Notes: a model not told the origin generated them from the letters alone. 15,510 nucleotides of DNA from MWBV01 sp964447315 (GCA_964447315.1 CAYURQ010000019.1:1-15510); one strand, 5' to 3'; numbered from the stretch's first letter, positions 8,061-14,087 are shown. Program-made: numbers and translations.

Positions 8061-8870
8061 ATGAAAAAAATTAAAATAGGTCCATCAGGACTTGGAAGTG
8101 TTAAAGATGCTGAAGAAATCATAAATGAGTTTAAAAGAGTAGGTTTTGGAATTAGTGAAGTTGCATTTACTCATTCTGTTTACATGAAACCTGACCAGGC
8201 CAAGGTTATTGGAAATATTGCAAAAGAAAAAGGACTTGAGCTAAGTATACATGCTCCTTATTTTATTAACTTAAACTCTGAAGAAAAAACCAAGATTCAT
8301 GCTTCAATGCAAAGAATTCTTAAGTGTTGCGAAATTGGGCATTATTTAAATGCTAAGTCTATAGTATTTCATCCTGGATATTATGGGCCAAAGTATCAAA
8401 AGTTAGAAGGTGAAGAAAAAAAGAAACTTGAAGAGGAAACTTACCAAAATATCAAAAAAAGAATAATTGAAATGCAAGAAAAAATAAAAGAAAAAAAATG
8501 GGATGTTGTCTTATGCCCTGAGACTATGGGAAAAGTAAATGTTTTTGGAAGTGTTGAGGAAATTTCACGTTTAAGTAAAGAAACAGGATGTAGTTTTTGC
8601 ATTGACTTTGCACATATTTTAGCTAGAGATAAGAAAGTTAACTTTCAAAGAATAATCAAAGCTTTTCCCCAGAAAAAATGGCACTGCCATTTTTCTGGAA
8701 TTGAGTATGGTGAAAAAGGAGAAAGAAACCATATTAATCTTGAAAAAAAACAATGGAAAGAATTATTTGAAAACTTGCCTAAAGATAAAGAAATTTCCAT
8801 TGTTTGTGAAAGCCCTGATAGAGTTAATGATAGTGTTGAGGGGATTAAAATATTGAATAAAAAAGCTTAA
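8061..8870 (+). CDS. Endonuclease IV-like AP endonuclease (TIM barrel)
   Basis: The enzyme cuts DNA at abasic sites in base-excision repair using a three-metal centre. Candidate ligands fall in the expected order along a TIM barrel: H64 (SIHAPYFINL), H104 (VFHPGYY), E154 (CPETMGK), D182 and H185 (CIDFAHILA), H208 or H210 (WHCHFSG), H224 (GERNH) and E250 (VCESP). Where E. coli Nfo has a D-R-H triad, this protein has E-R-N-H, a small deviation shared in my memory by archaeal members. Length is 269 residues. It ends the panD operon, starting 10 bases after the preceding stop. The cassette-like array begins only about 20 bases after its stop, so it marks the conserved side of the boundary. A TIM-barrel isomerase of the same superfamily is the alternative. 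Confidence 0.85.
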   Translation: MKKIKIGPSGLGSVKDAEEIINEFKRVGFGISEVAFTHSVYMKPDQAKVIGNIAKEKGLELSIHAPYFINLNSEEKTKIHASMQRILKCCEIGHYLNAKSIVFHPGYYGPKYQKLEGEEKKKLEEETYQNIKKRIIEMQEKIKEKKWDVVLCPETMGKVNVFGSVEEISRLSKETGCSFCIDFAHILARDKKVNFQRIIKAFPQKKWHCHFSGIEYGEKGERNHINLEKKQWKELFENLPKDKEISIVCESPDRVNDSVEGIKILNKKA

Positions 8871-8888
8871 TAAACCTTAAATTTCTTT

Positions 8889-8967
8889 GAATATCGCGAT
8901 TAAGAAAAGTTCCGAACGAAATGAAATGAAGTGGGAGCGCAGCGTGGGTCGACCCTTTACGGGTCGA
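8889..8967 (+). repeat. Left-edge repeat: half attC-like site plus hairpin unit (site 0)
   Basis: AATATCGCGATTAA at 8890-8903 matches the left arm of the complete site at 14191-14204 except that AAC has become AAT. No matching right arm or GTT core follows. The next stretch, AGTTCCGAACGAA then GGGAGCGCAGCGTGG (8933-8947), is the repeat that also follows the other sites. It ends in a hairpin TCGACCC/GGGTCGA (8949-8967). I read it as the decayed left end of the array. Confidence 0.5.
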
Positions 8968-9041
8968 AATTGAAGTAAAGTTCTAATATATTAAAAGGTT
9001 CACGAAGTGAACACAAGAATATGGGCGACTATAGCATAACA

Positions 9042-9049
9042 TTTAAATT
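9042..9049 (+). promoter_or_regulatory. TATA box for the 9072 start
   Basis: TTTAAATT is centred about 26 bases before the ATG at 9072, the usual spacing for a leaderless archaeal transcript. It lies inside the reading frame that would begin at the earlier ATG (9021), which argues against that start. Confidence 0.5.
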
Positions 9050-9071
9050 ATTTGGTGATGTTCTTTGCATT

Positions 9072-9659
9072 ATGTCAAACTTGAATCTAAGTGGTGGGAT
9101 TGAGCGAAAAATCGCAGATCCTCTTGAATTGAAGAAATTATTGTTACAAAATGGTTTTGAAGGAAGTTTCAAAACACCTAAAGACTTTGGTCAATACTAT
9201 ACATCTGATTCTTTAACGAATTTACTTGAACAAACCGTACAAATGTATGGTTTTGAAATACCAAAACAAGATTACTGGTCAATGTTCTTCAAACTTGGTT
9301 CGCAAGAACTTGACGCGGCCTACTTATATTCACCTCAATTCAAAGATTACACTGTAGCAAAACGACCTGTTTTTGAACACTTAGGAAATGTTGTTGAAGG
9401 AGTAAGTAGATTAACAAACATGCCAGTAATTGCTTTCTCAGAATTAGACAGATTTGCAATACCAAAAATTCAAGTCTTTGACTCGGGAACAAAAACATTT
9501 ATTTCAAAGAATGCGGGAACAGAAATGTATTCTCCGGATTACTGGATAAAAGACGAAGAAGCATATGTGCAAAGAGCAAAAAAGAGCGCAACTGCATTTG
9601 CAAATAAAGTCAAAGGAATGTTTGATGACAACTCTGGCTCAAATATGCTATCAGACTAA
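9072..9659 (+). CDS. Hypothetical protein (cassette cargo)
   Basis: I do not recognise this 195-residue protein. It begins MSNLNLSGGIERK, is soluble with no signal peptide or membrane segment, and mixes helical and strand-like stretches (LLEQTVQMYGF, MFFKLGSQELDAAYLY, HLGNVVEGVSRL). The C terminus (YVQRAKKSATAFANKVKGMF) looks like an amphipathic basic helix followed by a short acidic, glycine/serine tail. No catalytic motif stands out. An in-frame ATG at 9021 would add 17 residues, but it overlaps an inverted repeat and precedes the TATA box, so I prefer 9072. The gene is bracketed by nested inverted repeats and lies between two decayed attC-like sites. Base composition is a little less AT-rich than the housekeeping genes. 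Confidence 0.7.
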   Translation: MSNLNLSGGIERKIADPLELKKLLLQNGFEGSFKTPKDFGQYYTSDSLTNLLEQTVQMYGFEIPKQDYWSMFFKLGSQELDAAYLYSPQFKDYTVAKRPVFEHLGNVVEGVSRLTNMPVIAFSELDRFAIPKIQVFDSGTKTFISKNAGTEMYSPDYWIKDEEAYVQRAKKSATAFANKVKGMFDDNSGSNMLSD

Positions 9660-9701
9660 ATTCTACCACTAGTCGCCCGTTCTAGAACTTTACTGAAATT
9701 G

Positions 9702-9791
9702 GATTACGTTCTCGGATATGAGAAGTTCCGAACGAAGTGAGGAATTTGGGCGGAGTCTGCAAGGCGTAGTCTCTAAATCCTTGTTATAATC
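9702..9791 (+). repeat. attC-like recombination site, decayed left core (site 1)
   Basis: The right side reads CTCTAAATCCT-T-GTTATAA, with the GTT core at 9783. The left side, GATTACGTTCTCGGATATGAG, aligns with the left arm of the next site, GATTATAACATCGGGATTAT, but has lost the AAC core. The outer arms still pair imperfectly (GGAT and GAG blocks). The centre contains TTCCGAACGAA and a GTCTGCAAGGC mini-hairpin. It separates the unknown gene from the NUDIX gene. With no AAC, recombination at this copy should be weak or absent. Confidence 0.5.
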
Positions 9792-9872
9792 TTCCTTTAG
9801 GAACAAGGAATAGTCTGCAAGACGGTTTTTGACGAAGTCAAAAAATTCCGAAGAGTAAAGAATCAAACCGTC
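9778..9872. repeat. Cluster of perfect hairpins upstream of the NUDIX gene
   Basis: Four inverted repeats are packed together: TCCTTGTT/AACAAGGA (9778-9785 and 9802-9809), GTCT-GCA-AGAC (9813-9823), TTTTTGAC-GAA-GTCAAAAA (9826-9844), and GACGGTTT/AAACCGTC (9821-9828 and 9865-9872). The first overlaps the GTT core of site 1 and would compete with its folding. The last ends eight bases before a TATA box. Confidence 0.65.
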
Positions 9873-9879
9873 AAAAAAC

Positions 9880-9887
9880 TTTATATA
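9880..9887 (+). promoter_or_regulatory. TATA box of the NUDIX gene
   Basis: TTTATATA is centred 26 bases before the ATG at 9910, giving a leaderless transcript. It sits inside the cassette, after site 1, so the gene does not need an outside promoter. Confidence 0.7.
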
Positions 9888-9909
9888 CAAATAAGAATTT
9901 ACAATTTTT

Positions 9910-10293
9910 ATGAGGACTGCAATTAATGCCGCTATAATCCAAGATAATAAACTTTTGATAGTTAGAAAGAAATCAACTTGGATTTTACCTGGCGGAAAAC
10001 CAGAAATTGGCGAAAACGATTTAGAATGTCTTTGTCGTGAAATTAATGAAGAATTATCTGGAACTAAAATAAAAGACATTCATTACTATAGTCAATTTGA
10101 AGGTAAAACTCCACATAAAGGAGATGTTTTGATAGCAAAAGTTTATTTCGCAAACATTGATGGACAATTATATTCAGTCCGAGATGGTGATTCAATATCT
10201 GAAGTAACTTGGGTAAATGATTTCTCAAAATATAATTTATCAGATATTACTTCAAAAATTGTAAATTCTTTACAGCAAGATAAATACATATAG
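9910..10293 (+). CDS. NUDIX hydrolase (cassette cargo)
   Basis: NUDIX enzymes hydrolyse a nucleoside diphosphate linked to another group, using metal bound by the Nudix box. The box is visible as GGKPEIGENDLEC followed by LCREINEEL: glycine 29, E35, then R43, E44, E47 and E48, close to the GX5EX7REUXEEXGU consensus. The N terminus MRTAINAAIIQDNKLLIVRKK gives the expected first strands, and WILPGGK precedes the box. At 127 residues it is a minimal single-domain member, like MutT-type or 8-oxo-dGTP/ADP-sugar hydrolases; the substrate cannot be told. The start is fixed by a TATA box 26 bases upstream. It lies between site 1 and site 2 with no other gene, fitting a one-gene cassette. NUDIX proteins are common integron cargo in bacteria. 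Confidence 0.92.
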   Translation: MRTAINAAIIQDNKLLIVRKKSTWILPGGKPEIGENDLECLCREINEELSGTKIKDIHYYSQFEGKTPHKGDVLIAKVYFANIDGQLYSVRDGDSISEVTWVNDFSKYNLSDITSKIVNSLQQDKYI

Positions 10294-10310
10294 GTTTGAT
10301 TCTTTATTGA

Positions 10311-10406
10311 TTATAACATCGGGATTATGAGAAGTTTCTGTAGCGAAGCGGAAGAAATTTGGGAAATTTGCTCAGCTCGCAAATTTCCTCATAAGCCCTG
10401 TTATCT
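10311..10406 (+). repeat. attC-like recombination site (site 2)
   Basis: The left core TTATAAC (10311-10317) is followed by ATC and the arm GGGATTATGAG (10321-10331). The right arm CTCATAAGCCC (10388-10398) pairs with it at 10 of 11 positions and is followed by T and the core GTTATCT (10400-10406). The centre contains a 10-base perfect hairpin GGAAATTTGC/GCAAATTTCC (10362-10371 and 10379-10388). Total length is 96 bases, within the range known for attC sites. The AAC and GTT triplets are intact, but the flanking bases of the right core deviate from GTTRRRY. Confidence 0.6.
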
Positions 10407-10443
10407 GTCCCGACGACCAAAGGGAGGAGAGCGCAGCGTGGCT
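10407..10443 (+). repeat. Post-core repeat, copy 2 (GAGAGCGCAGCGTGG type)
   Basis: Directly after the right core comes CCCGACGACC then GAGAGCGCAGCGTGGC. The same order, CCCGA then a purine-rich stretch then GAGAGC, a GCA and GCGTGG, follows sites 3 and 4. The copy lies at the 3' end of the leftward cyclodipeptide synthase gene and is GC-rich against an AT-rich background. Confidence 0.55.
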
Positions 10444-10464
10444 TGAGTAAATTTTGGCGTGCGT

Positions 10465-11160
10465 CTAATTGACATACGCTTCCACTTCTGCAATTTTATT
10501 TTTTATCTCTAACATTTTTGCAAGTGTGGGGAACATTTTTCCATTTTGCAAATTCATAAATAAATCATCCAAAGAAGAAAGTCCTGGATATGGATGTAAA
10601 TCATAAACTTTTCCTTCAAATTCTACGCCATTCAAAATAATTGGCAATTCATCAAGAACATATAAAGCCAATTTATCTAATTCTTCAGAACTCAAATTAT
10701 CTGCTTTAGCATCTAGATTTTCTTTAATAACTTGAATAATAAAATCGTGGAATTTGGAATTACTTTGAAATTCATTTAGAAAAATTTTGATTTTGTCTTG
10801 ATAATAAGAGGACTTTCTTGCATCTTCCCATTTGCAAACCTTGATAAGATGATGTTTTTCTTTTGGTAAACCACGTACAATTTTATTGACGGATTCTTCT
10901 GTTTCAATACCCTTTCTCAATGCTACTTGCAACGCTCTTTCAGGAGTATATCCCTTGAGAACTTCATAATTTATTGCGTGGTTTTTGTCTGCAATTAAAA
11001 CTAAAACATCATCTTTTGTATTTTCCAAAGCCCAAAAAATATACTTTTTAATGTTTTCTTTGGTAAAATACTTGTTTCCCAAACTTATTCCAACAAAAAT
11101 GTTAAATTTTTTGGATTGAATTTCTTGTTTGGAACAATTCAAATAAGTTTTAATTTCCAT
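10465..11160 (-). CDS. tRNA-dependent cyclodipeptide synthase (cassette cargo)
   Basis: Cyclodipeptide synthases join two aminoacyl groups taken from aminoacyl-tRNAs into a diketopiperazine. The 231 residues fit the family. Recalled Streptomyces AlbC aligns with a constant offset of 11 at all key positions: catalytic S37 is S26 in VGISLGNKYF (23-32), Y178 and E182 are Y167 and E171 in YVLDELP (167-173), N40 is N29 and Y202 is Y191. The position of AlbC H203 is P192 here, so the diagnostic triad reads N-Y-P, between the NYH and XYP subfamilies. An upstream ATG (first base 11184) overlaps the TATA region, so I start at 11160. Products are unknown. A SET-domain gene follows upstream on the same strand, 100 bases away, and has its own promoter. 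Confidence 0.88.
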   Translation of the reverse strand: MEIKTYLNCSKQEIQSKKFNIFVGISLGNKYFTKENIKKYIFWALENTKDDVLVLIADKNHAINYEVLKGYTPERALQVALRKGIETEESVNKIVRGLPKEKHHLIKVCKWEDARKSSYYQDKIKIFLNEFQSNSKFHDFIIQVIKENLDAKADNLSSEELDKLALYVLDELPIILNGVEFEGKVYDLHPYPGLSSLDDLFMNLQNGKMFPTLAKMLEIKNKIAEVEAYVN

Positions 11161-11183
11161 AATAATATAAAAATAAAATTGCA

Positions 11184-11193
11184 TTTATATAAA
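11184..11193 (-). promoter_or_regulatory. TATA box of the cyclodipeptide synthase gene
   Basis: The palindromic stretch ATTTATATAAAT contains a minus-strand TTTATATA centred 29-30 bases before the ATG at 11160, allowing a leader of about three bases. It overlaps the alternative ATG at 11184, which therefore would not be on the transcript. Confidence 0.6.
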
Positions 11194-11200
11194 TATTGCT

Positions 11201-11240
11201 TGGGAGCGCAGCGTGGTCGTAGTAAAATCTTTGATTTTAC
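11201..11240 (+). repeat. Post-core repeat, copy 3, with hairpin
   Basis: GGGAGCGCAGCGTGGTCG (11202-11219) followed by the perfect hairpin GTAAAATC-TTT-GATTTTAC (11222-11240) and GGAGAAG. This is the same order as after site 3, where GCGTGGGTCGAG is followed by a GGAGTTTT hairpin. No AAC or GTT core accompanies it, so the two genes on either side may have been separate cassettes that fused. Confidence 0.55.
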
Positions 11241-11260
11241 GGAGAAGTTAAAAACTGGCG

Positions 11261-11629
11261 TCAAGATAATTCTTTTCTTAATGTTTCAAATTCTTTATAG
11301 TTTTGAGTGATTTCATCACCTTTCTGAATATTTTTAGTTGAAATCAAATCATTATTTTTTAAAGTAATATTGCTCTCAAAACTATGGTTGCAAAATCTAA
11401 TATCATCAAAAGACAAGTGCCAAAATTTTTTTTGTTTATCAAAGTAACCATAATGCTTTATTGTTTGCTGCTCATTTTCTGATAATTTATTAAATTTCTC
11501 AAGAGAAATTATCAAATCTAAAGATTCATTTATGGAATATACTACTGAATCTTTTGGAATTGATTCATCAGCAAACAAACCCAACCCATGAATTTCGCTT
11601 GGCATTACTTTGATCTTTTTATGAAACAT
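11261..11629 (-). CDS. Small SET-domain protein (cassette cargo)
   Basis: SET domains transfer a methyl group from S-adenosylmethionine to protein lysines. The 122 residues are a minimal SET fold: HGLGLFADESIPKDSVV (14-30), FCNHSFESNI (79-88, the NHSxxxN pseudoknot motif) and ISTKNIQKGDEITQNY (96-111). No post-SET cysteine cluster or extra domain is present. The first possible ATG (first base 11698) is part of an attC-like core, while the ATG with first base 11629 lies 26 bases after a TATA box, so I use the latter. The substrate is unknown; archaeal SET proteins have been tied to methylation of DNA-binding or ribosomal proteins. It is transcribed toward the cyclodipeptide synthase gene. Confidence 0.85.
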   Translation of the reverse strand: MFHKKIKVMPSEIHGLGLFADESIPKDSVVYSINESLDLIISLEKFNKLSENEQQTIKHYGYFDKQKKFWHLSFDDIRFCNHSFESNITLKNNDLISTKNIQKGDEITQNYKEFETLRKELS

Positions 11630-11651
11630 AATTAGATTGAGTTGAATTTGA

Positions 11652-11659
11652 AATATAAA
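11652..11659 (-). promoter_or_regulatory. TATA box of the SET-domain gene
   Basis: Minus-strand TTTATATT is centred 26 bases before the ATG whose first base is 11629. It decides the start and excludes the ATG inside the neighbouring recombination-like site. Confidence 0.65.
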
Positions 11660-11689
11660 TCTTTTGACTAGTAGCCAGTTTTTAATTAC

Positions 11690-11773
11690 GCTTAACATCG
11701 GGGTTTGGAGAACTTTTTCGAAGAAAAAGTTGGGTGGAAGCCGCAGGCTGGAACCTCTAAACCGCTGTTAAGT
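11690..11773 (+). repeat. attC-like recombination site, best match (site 3)
   Basis: The left core GCTTAAC (11690-11696) fits RYYYAAC exactly and the right core GTTAAGT (11767-11773) fits GTTRRRY exactly. The spacer ATC precedes the arm GGGGTTTGGAG (11700-11710), and CTCTAAACCGC (11755-11765) plus T precedes the right core; 9 of 11 arm positions pair. The centre holds a perfect hairpin AACTTTTTC-GAA-GAAAAAGTT (11711-11731) and AGCC-GCA-GGCT (11739-11749). Total 84 bases. Spacer asymmetry (three against one base) matches sites 2 and 4. Confidence 0.65.
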
Positions 11774-11832
11774 CGCCCCGAGCGTAAGCGAGAGCCTGCA
11801 AGGCGTGGGTCGAGGAGTTTTGAAAAAACTCC
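11774..11832 (+). repeat. Post-core repeat, copy 4, with hairpins
   Basis: CCCCGAGCGTAAGCGAGAGC is followed by a GCCT-GCA-AGGC hairpin (11794-11804), GTGGGTCGA and the perfect hairpin GGAGTTTT-GAA-AAAACTCC (11814-11832). Nearly the same series follows site 4, apart from a nine-base TGAAATGAA insertion there. Confidence 0.6.
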
Positions 11833-11880
11833 GAAGAAGTCTAGTTTATAGTTTTCCCAATACTTTCTTTTCGCGCGCCC

Positions 11881-11904
11881 TTTTGCTTCTTTTACTAAAA
11901 GAAG
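11881..11904 (+). repeat. Direct repeat with hairpin, left copy
   Basis: TTTTGCTTCTTTT-ACT-AAAAGAAG contains a perfect 8-base stem. It recurs at 14130-14153 with one changed base in the loop. The two copies bracket the JAMM-like and methyltransferase-racemase genes. It may also act as a terminator for the leftward JAMM-like gene, which ends 18 bases away. Confidence 0.6.
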
Positions 11905-11921
11905 TTGTGTGCCTTGGTGGT

Positions 11922-12623
11922 TTAATTCAACGGTTTATAACTTATTTGAAAATTTTCTGCAATTCTAGTAAAATAATCTCTATTTTCTCCATGATATTTT
12001 ACTTTTGCGTTTTTTCTATTTTCCATGTATAATTTATCTGCATCATCTTCTGAAATTTTGTTTAAGTTTTTTATTTTATCAAAACCTTTTTTTGTAAGTG
12101 AATATTCTGTTTCACCAAATAATGAAATAATTTTAAATTTTATGTTGTTTATTTGATATCCTCTCTCCACTAATTCTTTTGTTAAATTAGACATTGCTGC
12201 TAAATCTGCTTCAGAAGGTTCTTTTACTTCATTGTCGTTTCCTGGATGTTGATGATAAAAAATGATTTCTTCAGATGAATCATGTTTTTCTAAAAGATCA
12301 TTCAAATGTTTTTTATTAATTCGTGTACTGAATTTTTTTCCTTTAATTCCAATTTCTTCCCATTTCTGAGTTTTTGGGAAATATGCGTAAGCTTCTTCAT
12401 TTTTGCCAATATAAGCCATTTTTTCAAGATCTTGTTTTCCTTTATTTTCATCCTTAGAAATAGTATAACTAAGATAGTCGTTTCCATTGAAAAATAAATT
12501 GTCTGCAGTCTTGTTAATGTTAATGTATTTTGAAGAATTAATACACGCCCAAGAAATTAGAAAACTAGTTGACATTATGCCTGCTTTTTTCACCAAACTT
12601 AGTATATTCATTTGTTTTTTCAT
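11922..12623 (-). CDS. Secreted or membrane-anchored JAMM-like metalloprotease (cassette cargo)
   Basis: The core motif is YHQHP (123-127) followed by KEPSEADLAAM (134-144), which fits the JAMM/MPN zinc site HxHP...SxxD with H124, H126, S137 and D140. The spacing between the second histidine and the serine is about three residues longer than in RadC or JAMM proteins. The required upstream glutamate cannot be fixed; E76, E77, E89 and E90 are candidates. Residues 10-28 form a hydrophobic segment after basic residues, suggesting a signal peptide or anchor, with a cysteine at 27 in a weak lipobox context. JAMM enzymes remove ubiquitin-like tags or cut peptides. An extracytoplasmic position would be unusual for that role. 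The 233-residue call rests mainly on one motif. Confidence 0.6.
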   Translation of the reverse strand: MKKQMNILSLVKKAGIMSTSFLISWACINSSKYININKTADNLFFNGNDYLSYTISKDENKGKQDLEKMAYIGKNEEAYAYFPKTQKWEEIGIKGKKFSTRINKKHLNDLLEKHDSSEEIIFYHQHPGNDNEVKEPSEADLAAMSNLTKELVERGYQINNIKFKIISLFGETEYSLTKKGFDKIKNLNKISEDDADKLYMENRKNAKVKYHGENRDYFTRIAENFQISYKPLN

Positions 12624-12653
12624 AGTTAACTCTCTATTACATGGTTTTTATAC

Positions 12654-12661
12654 TATATAAA
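12654..12661 (-). promoter_or_regulatory. TATA box of the JAMM-like gene
   Basis: Minus-strand TTTATATA is centred about 34 bases before the ATG whose first base is 12623, predicting a leader of about eight bases without a clear ribosome site. Confidence 0.5.
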
Positions 12662-12707
12662 TGTTTCTATTATTAGTTACTACTGAGTGACAAATATGTG
12701 TATATTT

Positions 12708-12754
12708 ATGAAGCCGAAGGGAGCCAAAATGTCCGAAGGACAAAGGGGGAGTCC
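12708..12754. repeat. Hairpin cluster and left arm of inverted repeat at a gene junction
   Basis: The space between the JAMM-like and methyltransferase-racemase genes has AAGCCGAAGGGAGCC, a GTCC-GAA-GGAC hairpin (12731-12741) and AGGGGGAGTCC (12744-12754). The last is repeated exactly in reverse complement at 14118-14128, beyond the start of the methyltransferase-racemase gene. No AAC or GTT core is visible. Confidence 0.6.
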
Positions 12755-12769
12755 TGTTTTGTTTAATAT

Positions 12770-14065
12770 TTACTCTTGATTAAATATTTTTTTCACACAA
12801 GATTCTGCCAAAATATCTGTGGAAGAATATAGTTTTCTTTTTGTATCTTTTGAAGAGACAAATATTGGTAATTCTGTGCATGCCAAAACTATTCCTTCGC
12901 ATTCACTATCTTGAATTTTTGAAATATAATCTAGGATTATTTTTTTCATATTTTTTTCATTCTTTCCAGGAAGGATTTCATCGAAAATAATATCGCTTAA
13001 ATTATCTTCGTTTTTCTCTTCAAGACCAATACATTCAATTTCATATTTTTTCAGTTCTTTATTGTAAAAATTATTTTTTGTAGTTGCTTTCGTTCCTAAT
13101 ATTGCAACTTTTCTTAATTTATCTTTTGAGATTTTCTTTGCAACTTCTTCGTGAATTGCAACTATTGGAACCTTTGTCTTTTTTCTTAATTCTTCTATTA
13201 CAAAATGCATTCCATTACATGGAATAACTAAAAAATCGATTTGTTCATCTATTTTCTTAATTTCTTTAACTAAATATTCTATTAGCTTTTCTTTTTTATC
13301 TAATAAATCCACTATATCCCATAGAGGAATATTATTAATTAGAATATTTGGATAAACTGAATTATGATTTTTTTGGCATATTTTGATTATTTTTGAATAA
13401 AAATACTGAGTTGATTGCGGTCCTAAACCTCCAAGAATTCCCATTGTTTTTATCTTATTTTTTCTTTCAAAATATAATGCAACTGCTTTGTGTTTTTCTT
13501 TTCCAAATTCAGGGTTTATCTCAAATTCGAAATCAAACTTTTCTAGAAGCAACATTTTTTTTAACATTAATTCAACATTTTTAGGATTATGATTGTAAAC
13601 ATAGTCTCCTGTGATGTATGATTCTCGCTTTTCTCCTTTAAATGGTTCATAAATATAAGTGATAAGTAATTTTTCAGAAATTTTTTCTAATGATTCTAAA
13701 TATTTTTTTAAATCTTGAAAATTTATTTGATGCAAATTTAACCAATCAAAACTATTTGCAGGAAAATTAATTTCTTGATTAATTATTTCTGTAGGAAGAG
13801 GTCGAAAATCTAATTTATTAAAAGATTTTTTTGCTTTTTCTATAGAAATATTTGAAATATCTGTTCCAACAAGATTCTTAAACCCTTTTGTTCTTACTTG
13901 GTTTACAGATTCGCCCGTTCCACATCCCGGCATAATAAGCAAATGTTGTTTATTAAATTTATTCAAAATATTCATTACTTTAGTAGGTATAATTATATTT
14001 GTCCAAGGAAGTTTGTCTGGAGAATATTTTTGATAAACATTGTCCCAAATAGATTTTTGACTCAT
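12770..14065 (-). CDS. SAM methyltransferase fused to aspartate/glutamate racemase (cassette cargo)
   Basis: Residues 1-205 are a class I methyltransferase with the SAM loop IMPGCGTGES (44-53), the acidic end of strand 2 in VGTDIS (66-71) and SFDWLNLHQI at the motif IV position; it resembles thiopurine methyltransferase/TehB-type small-molecule enzymes. Residues 208-431 are a complete racemase of the Asp/Glu family starting MGILGGLGPQST, with both catalytic cysteines: C283 in VIPCNGMHF and C396 in VLACTELP. The joint is in frame at KIKTMGILGG, and M208 (first base 13444) could be an internal start because an AT-rich TTATATTT box lies about 29 bases before it. Racemase is normally a separate protein of about 230 residues. 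The pairing suggests methylation and epimerisation of one amino acid or peptide product, which is inference. Confidence 0.87.
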   Translation of the reverse strand: MSQKSIWDNVYQKYSPDKLPWTNIIIPTKVMNILNKFNKQHLLIMPGCGTGESVNQVRTKGFKNLVGTDISNISIEKAKKSFNKLDFRPLPTEIINQEINFPANSFDWLNLHQINFQDLKKYLESLEKISEKLLITYIYEPFKGEKRESYITGDYVYNHNPKNVELMLKKMLLLEKFDFEFEINPEFGKEKHKAVALYFERKNKIKTMGILGGLGPQSTQYFYSKIIKICQKNHNSVYPNILINNIPLWDIVDLLDKKEKLIEYLVKEIKKIDEQIDFLVIPCNGMHFVIEELRKKTKVPIVAIHEEVAKKISKDKLRKVAILGTKATTKNNFYNKELKKYEIECIGLEEKNEDNLSDIIFDEILPGKNEKNMKKIILDYISKIQDSECEGIVLACTELPIFVSSKDTKRKLYSSTDILAESCVKKIFNQE

Positions 14066-14087
14066 GTTTTAGTATACTCATTAATTA

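Larger units (their letters stand above)
8974..9694. repeat. Nested inverted repeats around the unknown cassette gene
   Basis: AGTAAAGTTCTA (8974-8985) is repeated exactly in reverse complement at 9683-9694. Inside it GGGCGACTA (9023-9031) is repeated in reverse complement at 9670-9678. Both pairs bracket a single gene. A GTTCAC-GAA-GTGAAC hairpin lies at 8998-9012 between the left arms. Confidence 0.65.

Noticed and set aside
9021..9071. Start of the unknown protein at 9021
   Set aside because: It lies in an inverted-repeat arm and precedes the TATA box for 9072; it cannot be fully excluded.
9690..10079. Reverse 129-codon reading frame
   Set aside because: It runs through site 1, the hairpin cluster and the clear NUDIX gene on the other strand.
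11161..11184. Upstream extension of the cyclodipeptide synthase to the ATG at 11184
   Set aside because: It overlaps the TATA box region, so it would not be transcribed, and family alignment begins after 11160.
11630..11698. Upstream extension of the SET-domain gene to the ATG at 11698
   Set aside because: That ATG-TTA-AGC is the reverse reading of the attC-like core GCTTAAC, and a TATA box at the leaderless distance points to 11629.
11774..11832. Intrinsic terminator as the sole role of the GC-rich hairpins
   Set aside because: Several lie upstream of genes or inside the sites, and no consistent T-run follows them. Termination remains possible for the stem at 11886-11904.
11805..12032. Forward 75-codon reading frame
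   Set aside because: It consists of repeat sequence and the antisense of the JAMM-like gene end.
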